From an uncultured Collinsella sp. (lineage in GTDB: Bacteria > Actinomycetota > Coriobacteriia > Coriobacteriales > Coriobacteriaceae), in the NCBI GenBank assembly GCA_900544135.1, contig UQTU01000005.1, positions 48,739 to 112,738 on the forward strand: a stretch of DNA of 64,000 nt. Reading direction: 5' to 3'. The position numbers were made by a program, and so were the translations under genes. The stretch's first letter is position 1; each line of letters begins with the position of its first letter. Below are positions 26,020-35,100 of the stretch, one piece after another. Under the pieces are notes generated by a model. That model saw only the letters and a program-made list of their open reading frames with translations, made no database searches and was not told where the DNA came from.

Positions 26020-28473
26020 ATGGTCGAGCAACTTTCGCTGTTTGGTTCGCCGGAACCGGAGGAAGCTCCGAAGTCCGCGGCTCCTGCCGCCGCCCCGGCG
26101 CAGCCCGAGCCCGCACCTGAGCCCATCGCCGCCTATGCGAGCGTGGTTCTCGACATCCCAACGCGTGCGCTGTCCGAGCCGTTTGCCTATGGCATTCCTC
26201 AACCTCTTGCTAGCGAAGCGCAGATCGGATCAACGGTCCTGGTCCACTTTGGTAACCGTGCCGCCGCGGGCTATATTGTCGACATTGCGCCTGAGCTGGG
26301 CGACCTACAAGGCAACATCGCCCTCGACCCCGCACGCATCAAGCCCATCGAGGCTATCCTCAGCAAACCGCTCTTTACCGCCGAGGCTGCCCGTATCGCA
26401 CGCTGGATGAGCCGCGAGTACGTCGCAACGCTTTCCGAGTGCCTGCGTTTGTTCTTGCCCCCGGGTGGAAGCCCGCGCGTGGTCAAAGGTGACGACGGCG
26501 TGTGGGCCGTTGAGCGCCCCGCCGTCAAACCCATCCAAAACCGCTGGGTCATGCTCACGCCCGAGGGCTTCGACTATACGCCGCCCAAGACCGCGGTCCG
26601 CCAGCGTCAGCTCATCGAGGCGCTCCAGTGCGGCCCGGTCACGACGCGCGACCTCAACCTTCTCTATAACAGCATGTCGGCGACCATCAAGGCGCTCGAA
26701 AAACGCGGCGTCGTCGTGGTGGAGGAGCGTCGTGCGTGGCGTGGCTGCAGCGAGCAGACCACGCTGTCCTCGGCAAGCGGCAAGGCGCCGGTCTCCCTTA
26801 CCAACGGCCAGAAGCAGGCACTCGCGCAGATTGAGCGCGCCCGTCTGGACGCTCATGGCGACGTGGTGCTGGTCGACGGCGTCACCGGCTCCGGCAAAAC
26901 CGAGGTGTACCTCTCCGCCATCGAGCGCGTGCTGGCGGCCGGCCGTTCGGCTTGCGTGCTGGTGCCCGAGATCTCGCTGACGGCCCAGACCGTCGGCCGC
27001 TTCCGTTCGCGCTTTGGCGAGACGGTCGCCGTGTTCCATTCGCGCCTTTCGGCCGGCGAGCGCCTGGACCAGTGGGATATGGTCGCCAGCGGTGCGGCCC
27101 GCGTGGTCGTCGGCGCCCGCTCGGCGCTCTTTTGCCCGCTCAGCGACCTTGGTCTCATCATCATCGACGAGGAGCACGAGACTAGCTATAAGCAGGGCTC
27201 CAGTCCGCGCTACCACGTGCGCGAGGTGGCAGCCGAGATGGCGCGGCGCTACCGCTGCCCGCTCGTGTTGGGCTCCGCCACGCCATCTGCCGAGTCCCTC
27301 GACCGCTGCCGCCGTGGCACGTATAACGGTGCCACCTGGACGCGCGTCGAGATGCCCGAGCGCCCGGGACACGCCGTGTTGCCCACGGTTCGCATTGCCG
27401 ATCTGCGTCGCGAGTTCTCGCACGGTAGCCGCTCCATGTTCTCAAAACCGCTTATAGAAGGCCTTGAGCGTGTGGTCGAGCGCCGCGAGAAGGCCGTGCT
27501 GCTGCATAACCGCCGTGGCTTTGCGCCGTTCCTGATGTGCCGCGAGTGCGGCTGCGTCCCCACCTGCAACCACTGCTCCACCGCGCTTACGTATCACGAG
27601 CGCACACACACGCTGCAGTGTCACACATGCGGTTCGTCTTGGCGCGTGCAGCCCTATCCGGCGGCCACGAGCCGTTGCCCCAAATGTGGCAGTCGCTACC
27701 TGGCAAAAATGGGCCTGGGCACTCAGCAGATCGAGGACGCACTGCACCAGATGCTGCCCGACGACGTCGCCATCATTCGCATGGATGCCGATTCCACGCG
27801 CGGCAAGGACGCGCACAAAAAGCTGCTCGAGCAGTTCGATGCCGCCGATTGCGCGGTGCTGCTGGGCACCCAGATGATTGCAAAGGGCCTTGACTTTCCC
27901 GAGGTCACGCTGGTGGGCGTGGTCAATGCCGACTTTGCGCTAAAGCTGCCCGATTTTAGAGCGGGGGAGCGCGCCTACGATCTGCTGGAGCAGGTTGCAG
28001 GCCGTGCCGGCCGCGGCGATCGCCCCGGCGAGGTTATCATCCAGACCTACCTGCCCGAGGATCCGGTCATTCGCGCCGTCGCTGAGCACGACCGTTCGAT
28101 CTTTACCGACTACGACCTGGACCAGCGCCGCGACGCGCTGTACCCGCCGTTTGTTCGCCTGGTCAACATTTTGGTGTGGTCGGCGAACCGAGACGACGCG
28201 CAAGACTACATCGGGCGTATTGCAAAGCTTCTTAAGCGTCGTTGGCATGCCGCCGCGCCCGACTTTTTGCGGGCGGGGAGTGCCGTGCCGCAGGTGCTGG
28301 GCCCGGCTTCGTGTGTAATCGAGAGAGCCAAGGACCGTTACCGCTTCCATCTGCTTGTGAAGTCGCCCGTGGGGTACCATGTCTCTGATGATATCGACGC
28401 CTGCCTCAAAGAGGTGGGCTCCGTGCGCGGCGTGAGCGTGAGCGTTGACGTCGACGCCTATGATTTGATGTAG
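26020..28473 (+). CDS. priA: Primosomal replication-restart helicase PriA
   Basis: PriA reloads the replisome at stalled forks. ATG 26020 lies about 11 bases after AGGAGG; 817 residues. After a ~35-residue Ala/Pro-rich start (LSLFGSPEPEEAP) comes the 3' DNA-binding domain (VVLDIPTRALSEPFAYGIP). Then come the helicase core with Walker A GVTGSGKTEVYL near residue 287 and DEEH in IIIDEEHETSYKQ, and a zinc-binding insert with eight cysteines (CRECGCVPTCNHC and CHTCG...CPKCG). LLGTQMIAKGLDFPEVTLVG is helicase motif V. It opens a priA-def-fmt-rsmB set. Confidence 0.95.
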   Translation: MVEQLSLFGSPEPEEAPKSAAPAAAPAQPEPAPEPIAAYASVVLDIPTRALSEPFAYGIPQPLASEAQIGSTVLVHFGNRAAAGYIVDIAPELGDLQGNIALDPARIKPIEAILSKPLFTAEAARIARWMSREYVATLSECLRLFLPPGGSPRVVKGDDGVWAVERPAVKPIQNRWVMLTPEGFDYTPPKTAVRQRQLIEALQCGPVTTRDLNLLYNSMSATIKALEKRGVVVVEERRAWRGCSEQTTLSSASGKAPVSLTNGQKQALAQIERARLDAHGDVVLVDGVTGSGKTEVYLSAIERVLAAGRSACVLVPEISLTAQTVGRFRSRFGETVAVFHSRLSAGERLDQWDMVASGAARVVVGARSALFCPLSDLGLIIIDEEHETSYKQGSSPRYHVREVAAEMARRYRCPLVLGSATPSAESLDRCRRGTYNGATWTRVEMPERPGHAVLPTVRIADLRREFSHGSRSMFSKPLIEGLERVVERREKAVLLHNRRGFAPFLMCRECGCVPTCNHCSTALTYHERTHTLQCHTCGSSWRVQPYPAATSRCPKCGSRYLAKMGLGTQQIEDALHQMLPDDVAIIRMDADSTRGKDAHKKLLEQFDAADCAVLLGTQMIAKGLDFPEVTLVGVVNADFALKLPDFRAGERAYDLLEQVAGRAGRGDRPGEVIIQTYLPEDPVIRAVAEHDRSIFTDYDLDQRRDALYPPFVRLVNILVWSANRDDAQDYIGRIAKLLKRRWHAAAPDFLRAGSAVPQVLGPASCVIERAKDRYRFHLLVKSPVGYHVSDDIDACLKEVGSVRGVSVSVDVDAYDLM

Positions 28474-28491
28474 CAACTCGAAAGGATGGCC

Positions 28492-29028
28492 ATGGAAGCC
28501 AACGGAATCGTACTGTCGCCCGACCCTCGTCTGCGCCAGGAGTGCGCCGTCATCGAGGAGATCACCCCGGCGATCGAGGCGCTTGCCGAGAAGATGAAGA
28601 AGATGATGTTCGAGAACGGCGGTTGCGGCCTGGCTGCCCCGCAGATCGGCGAGCTCATTCAGCTTGTCACCATCGACTGCGACTACAGCGACAAGAACGA
28701 CTACGATCCGTACGTGCTCATCAATCCCGTCATTGTTGAGCAGAGCGACCATCTGGTGCCCTTTAGCGAGGGTTGCCTTTCCATTCCTGGCATTAGCTGC
28801 GAGATCGAGCGTCCCGATCATGTCGTCGTCGAGGCGTACGACCTGGATGCCAACCTGATTCGCTACGAGGCCTCGGGTGACCTGTTCTGCGTGTGCCTGC
28901 AGCACGAGATCGATCACCTGCACGGCAACACCATGTTCGAGCGACTGAAGCCGATGCAGAGGATCAAGGCAGTCAAGGAGTACCAGGACGCCCTGGCCCG
29001 CGGCGCTCGACCGGGTGAGACGGAGTAG
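28492..29028 (+). CDS. def: Peptide deformylase
   Basis: It removes the formyl group from new polypeptides. I chose ATG 28492 because AAAGG (28481-28485) is 6 bases upstream; ATG 28486 abuts the SD. The 178-residue product has motif 1 GCGLAAPQIG near residue 44, motif 2 EGCLSIPG near residue 91 and motif 3 QHEIDHLHG near residue 135, so the Cys and two His metal ligands and the Glu are intact. It lies 18 bases after priA. Downstream, a long hairpin element separates it from fmt, its usual partner. Confidence 0.95.
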   Translation: MEANGIVLSPDPRLRQECAVIEEITPAIEALAEKMKKMMFENGGCGLAAPQIGELIQLVTIDCDYSDKNDYDPYVLINPVIVEQSDHLVPFSEGCLSIPGISCEIERPDHVVVEAYDLDANLIRYEASGDLFCVCLQHEIDHLHGNTMFERLKPMQRIKAVKEYQDALARGARPGETE

Positions 29029-29036
29029 GTCCCACC

Positions 29037-29138
29037 GTCCCCGGTGCTGAGCGCCCACATATCATCCCGTGCTCAAACATTCTCGCTTCGCTGCGAAACT
29101 GCGCGCGGGACGATATGTGGGCGCTCAGCACCGGGGAC
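29037..29138. repeat. Long intergenic hairpin, family B copy 2
   Basis: Perfect 27-base arms (29037-29063 and 29112-29138; ends GTCCCCGGTGCTGAGC and complement), then one mismatch and a further 8 pairs (TCCCGTGC/GCGCGGGA). The apical core holds TGCTCAAACATTCTCGCT and TGCGAAACTG, closely matching the core of the 22608-22728 element. It starts 9 bases after the def stop, inside the conserved def-fmt gene pair. Confidence 0.8.
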
Positions 29139-29357
29139 TGCGTTGTTCTGGCTCGGTTCGCCCGGGTGCCGTTGGGCCAGGGAGGGGCGTCTTCGCTGAT
29201 AGTCTTTGTTGAGAGGGAGCTGCTTTTATTGCGGCTCTTTCTTTGGTTTTGGGTATATTTGTTTTTGTTGGACTGTTCTGGCGGCTGGGTGCGTTTGCGA
29301 CCTGGAGCGCTTCTTTTGTAGCCGTCTCGGCTCGTTATTGAGAGGAGACTAACTTTT
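29139..29357 (+). other. Intergenic T-rich leader of fmt
   Basis: The rest of the 329-base def-fmt gap. It is T-rich on the + strand. A weak promoter (TTGCGG 29229-29234, TATATT 29254-29259, 19-base spacer) and GAGAGGAGA (29340-29348) before fmt are all I can see. A 68-codon open frame here has no family resemblance and looks fortuitous. Confidence 0.35.
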
Positions 29358-30278
29358 ATGCGTATTGTGTTTATGGGTACGCCTGATTTTGCTGTGCCTT
29401 CGCTGACTTCGCTTGTTGAGGCTGGGAACGAGATTGCGCTTGTTGTTACTCGTCCTGATGCTGTTCGTGGGCGTGGTAAGAAGCTGGAGCCGTCTCCTGT
29501 TAAGGCTAAGGCGCTTGAGCTTGGGTTGCCGGTTGTTGAGGCTAATCGTATGACGCCTGAGGTTGCTGAGGCGCTTCAGGTTGCCCAGGCTGACATTTTC
29601 TGTGTGGCTGCCTATGGCTGCATTTTGCCCGATGAGGTGCTGCATATGGCGCCGCTCGGCATTGTGAATGTTCATGCGTCCTTGCTGCCTCGTTGGCGTG
29701 GGGCTGCTCCTATTCAGCGTGCCATTCTTGCTGGTGATGAGGTTGCTGGCGTTTCCATTATGCGCATTGGGCATGGCGTGGATACTGGTGCTTATTGTGC
29801 TCAGGCTTCCACGTCGGTTGCCGGTAAACATGCTGAGGCGCTGACCATGGAGCTTGGTGAGCTGGGCGGTAAGTTGCTGGCCGATACGCTTCCCTTGCTT
29901 GCCGATGGCTCGGCTGTCTGGACTGAGCAGGATGAGTCGCTTGTGACCCATGCTGCCAAGATTTCTAAGCAGGAGATGCGCCTGGATCCGCACATGGCGG
30001 CGCTTGATTGCGTGCGTCATGTGCTGGCCTCGTCCGATACCGCGCCTGCTCGTTGCGTGATTGCCGGCAAGACTGTGCGTGTGCTCGATGCTGCGCTGGC
30101 CGATGTTTCGCTTGGCAAGGGCGGCGTTGACGTTAAGAATAAGCGTGTTTTCCTTGGCCTTTCCGATGGTGCGGTTGAACTGCTCGAGGTTAAGCCCGAT
30201 GGCAAGCGTGCCATGGCCGCTTCTGCTTGGGCTGCTGGGCTGCAAGGCGCCGATCTTATCTGGGGTGTTTTGTCATGA
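29358..30278 (+). CDS. fmt: Methionyl-tRNA formyltransferase
   Basis: It formylates initiator Met-tRNA. ATG 29358 follows AGAGGAGA; 306 residues. MRIVFMGTPDFAVPSL opens the Rossmann-type domain, VTRPDAVRGRGKKLEPSPVK follows near residue 33, and the catalytic region is NVHASLLPRWRGAAPIQRAI near residue 104, with GVSIMRIGHGVDTG. The C-terminal OB domain is present. Codon choice differs from gltX and priA: the first ~300 bases strongly prefer T-ending codons (GTT, GCT, CGT, CTT). An ATGA overlap couples it to rsmB. Confidence 0.95.
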   Translation: MRIVFMGTPDFAVPSLTSLVEAGNEIALVVTRPDAVRGRGKKLEPSPVKAKALELGLPVVEANRMTPEVAEALQVAQADIFCVAAYGCILPDEVLHMAPLGIVNVHASLLPRWRGAAPIQRAILAGDEVAGVSIMRIGHGVDTGAYCAQASTSVAGKHAEALTMELGELGGKLLADTLPLLADGSAVWTEQDESLVTHAAKISKQEMRLDPHMAALDCVRHVLASSDTAPARCVIAGKTVRVLDAALADVSLGKGGVDVKNKRVFLGLSDGAVELLEVKPDGKRAMAASAWAAGLQGADLIWGVLS

Positions 30279-31675
30279 GCAAGCTGTCTCCCGCGCGCAA
30301 GCTTGCACTCGATGTGCTGATGGAGGCCGATCGCCGCGGCATGTATGCGCGCGACGTGCTGTCCTCTCGCGCATCGGCCAAGGCTATTGACCAGCGCGAT
30401 TCCGCTTTTGCAGCTCGCTTGGCGCTTGGTGTGGCCGCCACGCAGGGTATTTTGGACGAACTGCTCGATCAGTTTCTCGATAAGCCTAAAAAGGTTGCGC
30501 CGCGTGTTCGCATGGCGCTTCGTATCTCGGCCTTCGAGATGCTTTATCTGCATACGCCTGGTCGCGTTGCGGTGAGTCAGGGCGTTGAGCTGGTGCGCAG
30601 CGGAGCTAAGTCTGCCGCCGGTTTGGCCAATGCCGTGCTGCATAAAGTCGCGGACAACGTTGAGGACTTTGCCACGGCGTCCGATGTAGATGAGTCTGAG
30701 CGACGCCTGGTTCGTCTGTCGCGCCTGATGGGACTGCCGCGTTGGCTGTGCGCTCGCATTATGGCATCGTTCGACACGCCAGAGGGTGCGCTTAACTTTG
30801 CCGGCAATCTGGCCCCCGCGCCACTGGCCCTGCATGAGAACGCCTTTGCGACCAAGCCCGATCCGTATATCTCGCAGCTCGTCGCGCCTGTCTTCCCGGG
30901 CTGCCATGCCCCGGTTGATGCCCAGGTTACCGTTGCTTCGGGTGTGTTTGAGCGTGCTGCCGCGGTGGCGTCTGATCTCAACGCGCAGCTTATCGCCACG
31001 GCTGCCACGCGCCCTGGTAGCTGCCTTGAGATTGGTGCCGGTCGTGGCACCAAGACCTATGTGATGATGTGTCAGGCCAAGCGTGCGGGCTATGAGCGTC
31101 AGCATACGGCGCTCGATCTGCATGATCGCAAGTGCGATCTGAATCTCGCTCGCCTGCATAAGGCCGGTATTCAGGGCGTTCGTACGGTTTCGGGTGATGC
31201 TTGCGAGCTCGATGAGGTTCTCACATCGTTTGATGCCATGCGCGGTGAGCGGGTCAAGTTCGATACCGTGTTTATCGATGCGCCGTGCTCGGGCACCGGA
31301 ACCATGCGTCGTCATCCCGAGATCCCGTGGCGTCTGACCGAGAACGACGTTACGACTGATCTGCCCAAGCTGCAGCTGACGATGCTCAAAGAGGCTGCCG
31401 CGCGCGTGGCTGCCGGCGGCGAGCTCATCTATGCGACGTGCTCGGTCTTCGACGAGGAGAACACACAGGTGGTGGACGCGTTCCTTGCTTCTCCCGAGGG
31501 TGCCGGCTTTAGCGTGGCGCCGCTTTCCGAGGCGCAGATTCTGCAACTTCCTGAGTTTGATCAGGCCAAGAAGCTGTTAGCCGTCCGTCAAAACGACCGT
31601 GGCCTTTTCCAAAGTGTGCCGGTAAACGCCGACTCCTACGACGGCCACTTCTGCTCCCGCCTGGTCCACAAGTAA
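30275..31675 (+). CDS. rsmB: 16S rRNA (cytosine-967-C5)-methyltransferase
   Basis: RsmB methylates C967 of 16S rRNA. ATG 30275 overlaps the fmt stop; 466 residues. The N-terminal ~150 residues form a NusB-like RNA-binding domain (SPARKLALDVLMEADRRG). The SAM domain has LEIGAGRGTKTYVMM near residue 250 and catalytic cysteines in IDAPCSGTGTMRRHPE and IYATCSVFDEENTQV. The SAM loop is GAGRG rather than the more usual GAxPGGK. It ends 5 bases before hairpin repeat family A copy 2. Confidence 0.92.
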   Translation: MSKLSPARKLALDVLMEADRRGMYARDVLSSRASAKAIDQRDSAFAARLALGVAATQGILDELLDQFLDKPKKVAPRVRMALRISAFEMLYLHTPGRVAVSQGVELVRSGAKSAAGLANAVLHKVADNVEDFATASDVDESERRLVRLSRLMGLPRWLCARIMASFDTPEGALNFAGNLAPAPLALHENAFATKPDPYISQLVAPVFPGCHAPVDAQVTVASGVFERAAAVASDLNAQLIATAATRPGSCLEIGAGRGTKTYVMMCQAKRAGYERQHTALDLHDRKCDLNLARLHKAGIQGVRTVSGDACELDEVLTSFDAMRGERVKFDTVFIDAPCSGTGTMRRHPEIPWRLTENDVTTDLPKLQLTMLKEAAARVAAGGELIYATCSVFDEENTQVVDAFLASPEGAGFSVAPLSEAQILQLPEFDQAKKLLAVRQNDRGLFQSVPVNADSYDGHFCSRLVHK

Positions 31676-31680
31676 CTACT

Positions 31681-31748
31681 AAGTTGCGGTGAAATAGGGA
31701 TTGAATAGCGGCTTCTACCCGCCAAACAGTCCTTATTTCACCGCAACT
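31681..31748. repeat. Intergenic hairpin repeat, family A copy 2
   Basis: AAGTTGCGGTGAAATAG at the left end and its near-complement TTATTTCACCGCAACT at the right; pairing extends about 22 bases with wobble pairs. It starts 5 bases after the rsmB stop, as copy 1 (15431-15499) starts 12 bases past a permease stop. Shared termini with diverged centres suggest a small dispersed element. Confidence 0.8.
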
Positions 31749-31777
31749 CATAGAGCTACCTGCAACACAAAGAATCA

Positions 31778-31805
31778 GCCCCGCGATCGGAGTTGATCGC
31801 GGGGC
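31778..31805. terminator. Bidirectional hairpin between rsmB and the FmdB-family gene
   Basis: GCCCCGCGATC / GATCGCGGGGC (11 bp) with a GGAGTT loop between two convergent genes. There is no long T tract. It probably ends the FmdB-family transcript 10 bases after its stop. Confidence 0.6.
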
Positions 31806-31814
31806 CGCTTGTCA

Positions 31815-32051
31815 CTAGTGGCTATGCGGGCAATTGGCGCAGCAGCCGCTGGTGGCGTTGGTGCTGGAGCCGCCGCTTCGCTGGTCGGTGTTGTAGAAAC
31901 CGCTGCCCTCAAATTTAATGCCGCTGGCCGAGAACGTCTTGGATGCCGGGGCACCGCAGCTGGGGCATACGACCTCGGGCGTCTCGGACATGGGGTGCTC
32001 AACCTCAAACACGTTGCCGCAGCTCGTGCACTTGTAATCGTAGCGCGCCAT
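31815..32051 (-). CDS. FmdB-family zinc ribbon protein
   Basis: A 78-residue protein with the FmdB/CxxC_CXXC_SSSS N-terminus: ARYDYKCTSCGNVFEVEH, then VVCPSCGAPASKTFSASG, giving the two CxxC pairs that bind one zinc. The tail, after residue 55, is Ser/Gly-rich and ends with cysteines and histidines (GCCANCPHSH). GGAAG lies 5 bases before ATG 32051. The role is unknown; relatives are described as putative regulators. It follows the terminator of the glycogen cluster, so it is probably independent. Confidence 0.85.
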   Translation of the reverse strand: MARYDYKCTSCGNVFEVEHPMSETPEVVCPSCGAPASKTFSASGIKFEGSGFYNTDQRSGGSSTNATSGCCANCPHSH

Positions 32052-32073
32052 AATACTTCCTTTTCAGCACAAA

Positions 32074-32095
32074 GCGGGCAGATCGCTCTGCCCGC
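32074..32095 (-). terminator. Terminator after the GH13-GH77 gene
   Basis: GCGGGCAGA / TCTGCCCGC (9 bp) with a TCGC loop. On the - strand it is followed by TTTGTG, 45 bases past the stop at 32140. Confidence 0.75.
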
Positions 32096-32139
32096 AAAAA
32101 TTCAAACAGCTGTAACTGTACCCTATATCGGGGGTTTTA

Positions 32140-35100
32140 TCACGCTTCGCCCCAGAATCTATGGGTGCTGCGCAGGAGCTTCGCAGTTTTCTGTTCGGCC
32201 GCAGCAATGTCGGCCTCCTGCGCCTGCCATGTCCAGTTACCCGTGGCCACGCCCGGCACGTTCATACGTGCATCGTCGCCCAGCCCCAGCACGTCCTGCA
32301 GCGGCATCATAACGAGCGGAGCATCGCTGGCCAAGGCGTTGCCCATGAGCTCGCCTGCCAATGCAATGCCGCTCGGCTCGTCGCCGCCCGCAAAGGAGCG
32401 CGTGCACCAGCCGGCAAGCGTCGAGGTATCGTGCGTCGAGGTGTACAGGATCTTGCCCGGTGTGGGATGAATTCCGCAGCGAACGTCGTAGTTGCTAAAC
32501 TCCAGTACGTCCATGCCGGGGAAGCCACAGGTCGAAGCCATCGCGCGAACACCAGGCGTCAAATAGCCCAGGTCCTCGGCAATAAAGTTGAGCGGACCCA
32601 GCTCGTCGTAGGCCGTCTGGAACAGGTCCTTGCCCGGGCCAGCCAGCCAGCGACCGTCAGAACAGGCCTTGCCGGCGGGGATGCTAAAGTAGCTGTGGAA
32701 ACCCAGGAAGTGGTCCAGGCGCACGCGGTCGTAGAGTGCGAACGCACGGCGCAGGCGGTCGAGCCACCAGCGATAGCCATTCTCCTTCATGTGATCCCAG
32801 CGGAAGGTGGGGTTGCCCCAGACCTGGCCCTCGGGTGCAAAGTTGTCGGGCGGCGCGCCCGAAATCTCAATCGCCTTACCGGTGTCGGACAGCCAGAAGT
32901 TTTCGGGCTCGCTCCACGCATCGGCCGAATCGTCCGACACATACATCGGGATATCGCCGATGACCTCGATGCCCTTCTTGTGTGCATAGTTCATGAGCTC
33001 GCACCAGGCAAGGTCAAAGCGGTACTGCATGTACGCCTGCAGCTCGGCCTCGTCGTGGAAGCGCTTGTCATCGATCAGGTGCTCGTTGTAGCGTGCGACA
33101 TCCGCCGGCCAATCGTGGCGCGACTCGCCCTCAAAGTGCTTCTTTACCGCCATGTAGACGCAGTACTTCTCGAGCCAGTCGGCGTTGCGATGTTTAAACG
33201 CCGTGTACAGCGGGTCGGCATCCTCGCCGCCGCGGGCCTTCCAGGTGACGAAGTCGGCGGCCAGCTCCTCGTGGCTCTCGGGCAGCAGGTCGATATTGCC
33301 TGCAAAGGCCGAGGGGCCGGCATAGGGGGAGCGGAAGAAGTCCGTAGGATTGACGGGCAGGACCTGCCAGTAGCGCATGCCCATGGCGGCCAGGTGGTCG
33401 ATAAAACGACGCGTGGGCGCACCGATTGTGCCGGGCTTGCCGTCATCGGTCGGCACCGAGGTGATGTGGCATACGACGCCCGCGCCGTGGTCGAGCGGCT
33501 CCTGCAGGCGCTTCTCGGCATGGTGATAGATGATCGAAGAGCCCAGCGGGTACAGGTCGAGCGTGACGGTACCGTTGTGGATTTCGCACTCGTGGCCGCT
33601 GATCACGTCGCTTGCGCATTCGCCGAGCGCCGGGATCGTCACGCAGTGCGAATTGCGCAGGCTGCGGTTGATGATAACCGTCGCGGCCTCGCCGTCTTTG
33701 CCCGTGCGGGTGTAGGCCAAGACGTCGTCGTTGAGAGCGAAGGCCTTGATCTCGCCATTGACCATAAAGGGTAGCGCGCGGCGCACAGCAGACGAGTTCT
33801 TAACGATGGCCAACGTATCGAAGTCGTGGAGCTGGTCCTTGGTCGGCAGGGTACGGCGATTGCCCGGATCGGTGAGGCCCTCCAGGCCGTACTCGTCGCC
33901 ATAATAGATCGAGGGCACTCCTGGGAAGGTCATCTGCATGAGCGTTGCCAACCAAAAACGGCTCTTGGCCAGGCCCATCGAGTTCTCGTCCAGGCGCCAT
34001 TTGCTGCGCTCGCTCTCGGGCAGCTGCGACTCGTCGGGGCCACCGCCGAGCACCGAGATAATGCGCGGGCGGTCGTGGCTCGAAAGCAGATTGAGCGCGC
34101 AGGCCAGTGCCTCGCGCGGGTAGTTCTCGCGCAGGGTCTCGATGTCCTCAGCAGCTTGATAGGCATTCTTGTAGCCCATCAAAAAGCCGATGACCATATC
34201 GCGGAAGGGGTAGTCCATGGCAGAGTCGAGCTCAGAGCCCTGCAGATAGCGGCGCAGGTGGCCATAGCTGATCTTGTTGGAGGCGTCCTCCCAGACTTCG
34301 CCGAGCAGCAGCGCATCGGGTTTCTCGGCGAGCACGGCCTTTTTGATCTCGGCCAGGAAGTCGTCGGAAAGCTCGTCGGCCACGTCCAGACGCCAGCCAT
34401 GGGCGCCAGCGCGCAGCAATTTGCGGATCACGCCGTCCTTGCCCAGGAGCCGCTCGCGCACCAGTTCGGAGCTCTCATTGATGGCGGGCATGTTGCCCAC
34501 GCCCCACCAGCAGTCATACGAGCCGTCCTCATGGAAGTAAAACGCATCGCGCCACGGCGAGTCCTCGCTCTGCCACGCACCGACACCGGGATAGTTACCG
34601 TAGCGGTTAAAGTAGATCGAATCGTCGCCTGTGTGGTTGAAGACGCCGTCCAGGATGATGGAGATGCCCAGCTTCTCGGCTGCCTGGCACAGCTCGGTAA
34701 AGTCCTGCTCGGTGCCCAGGATCGGGTCGATCTTGGTGTAGTCGGCCGTGTCGTAGCGGTGGTTGCTCGCGGCCTCAAAGATGGGGTTGAGGTAGATGGC
34801 CGTAAAGCCTAGCTCGGCAATGCGGGGCAGGTCATTTTGGATACCCTTGAGCGAGCCGCCGTAAAAATCCCAGGTCTTGATGGAGCCGTCTTCGGCACGC
34901 TCGTACTCGGGCGGTTCGTTCCAGTCCTCGACCATGCGGCGCTGGATTCCTTTGCGCGGTTTTTCAACTTCGGCAAGCGTGCGTTCGCGCCAGTTTTCGT
35001 CGCGTGCATAGCGGTCGGGGAAGATCTGGTAGACCATGCCCCGCTCGTACCAAGCGGGACGGTTCTCGCGATGCTTATAGACGGTAATCTGGAAGGACGG

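Noticed and set aside
29115..29321. Small hydrophobic protein (68 codons) between def and fmt
   Set aside because: Its first codons lie in the arm of the hairpin repeat, there is no SD site, and the Leu/Phe/Trp content follows from the T/G-rich sequence.
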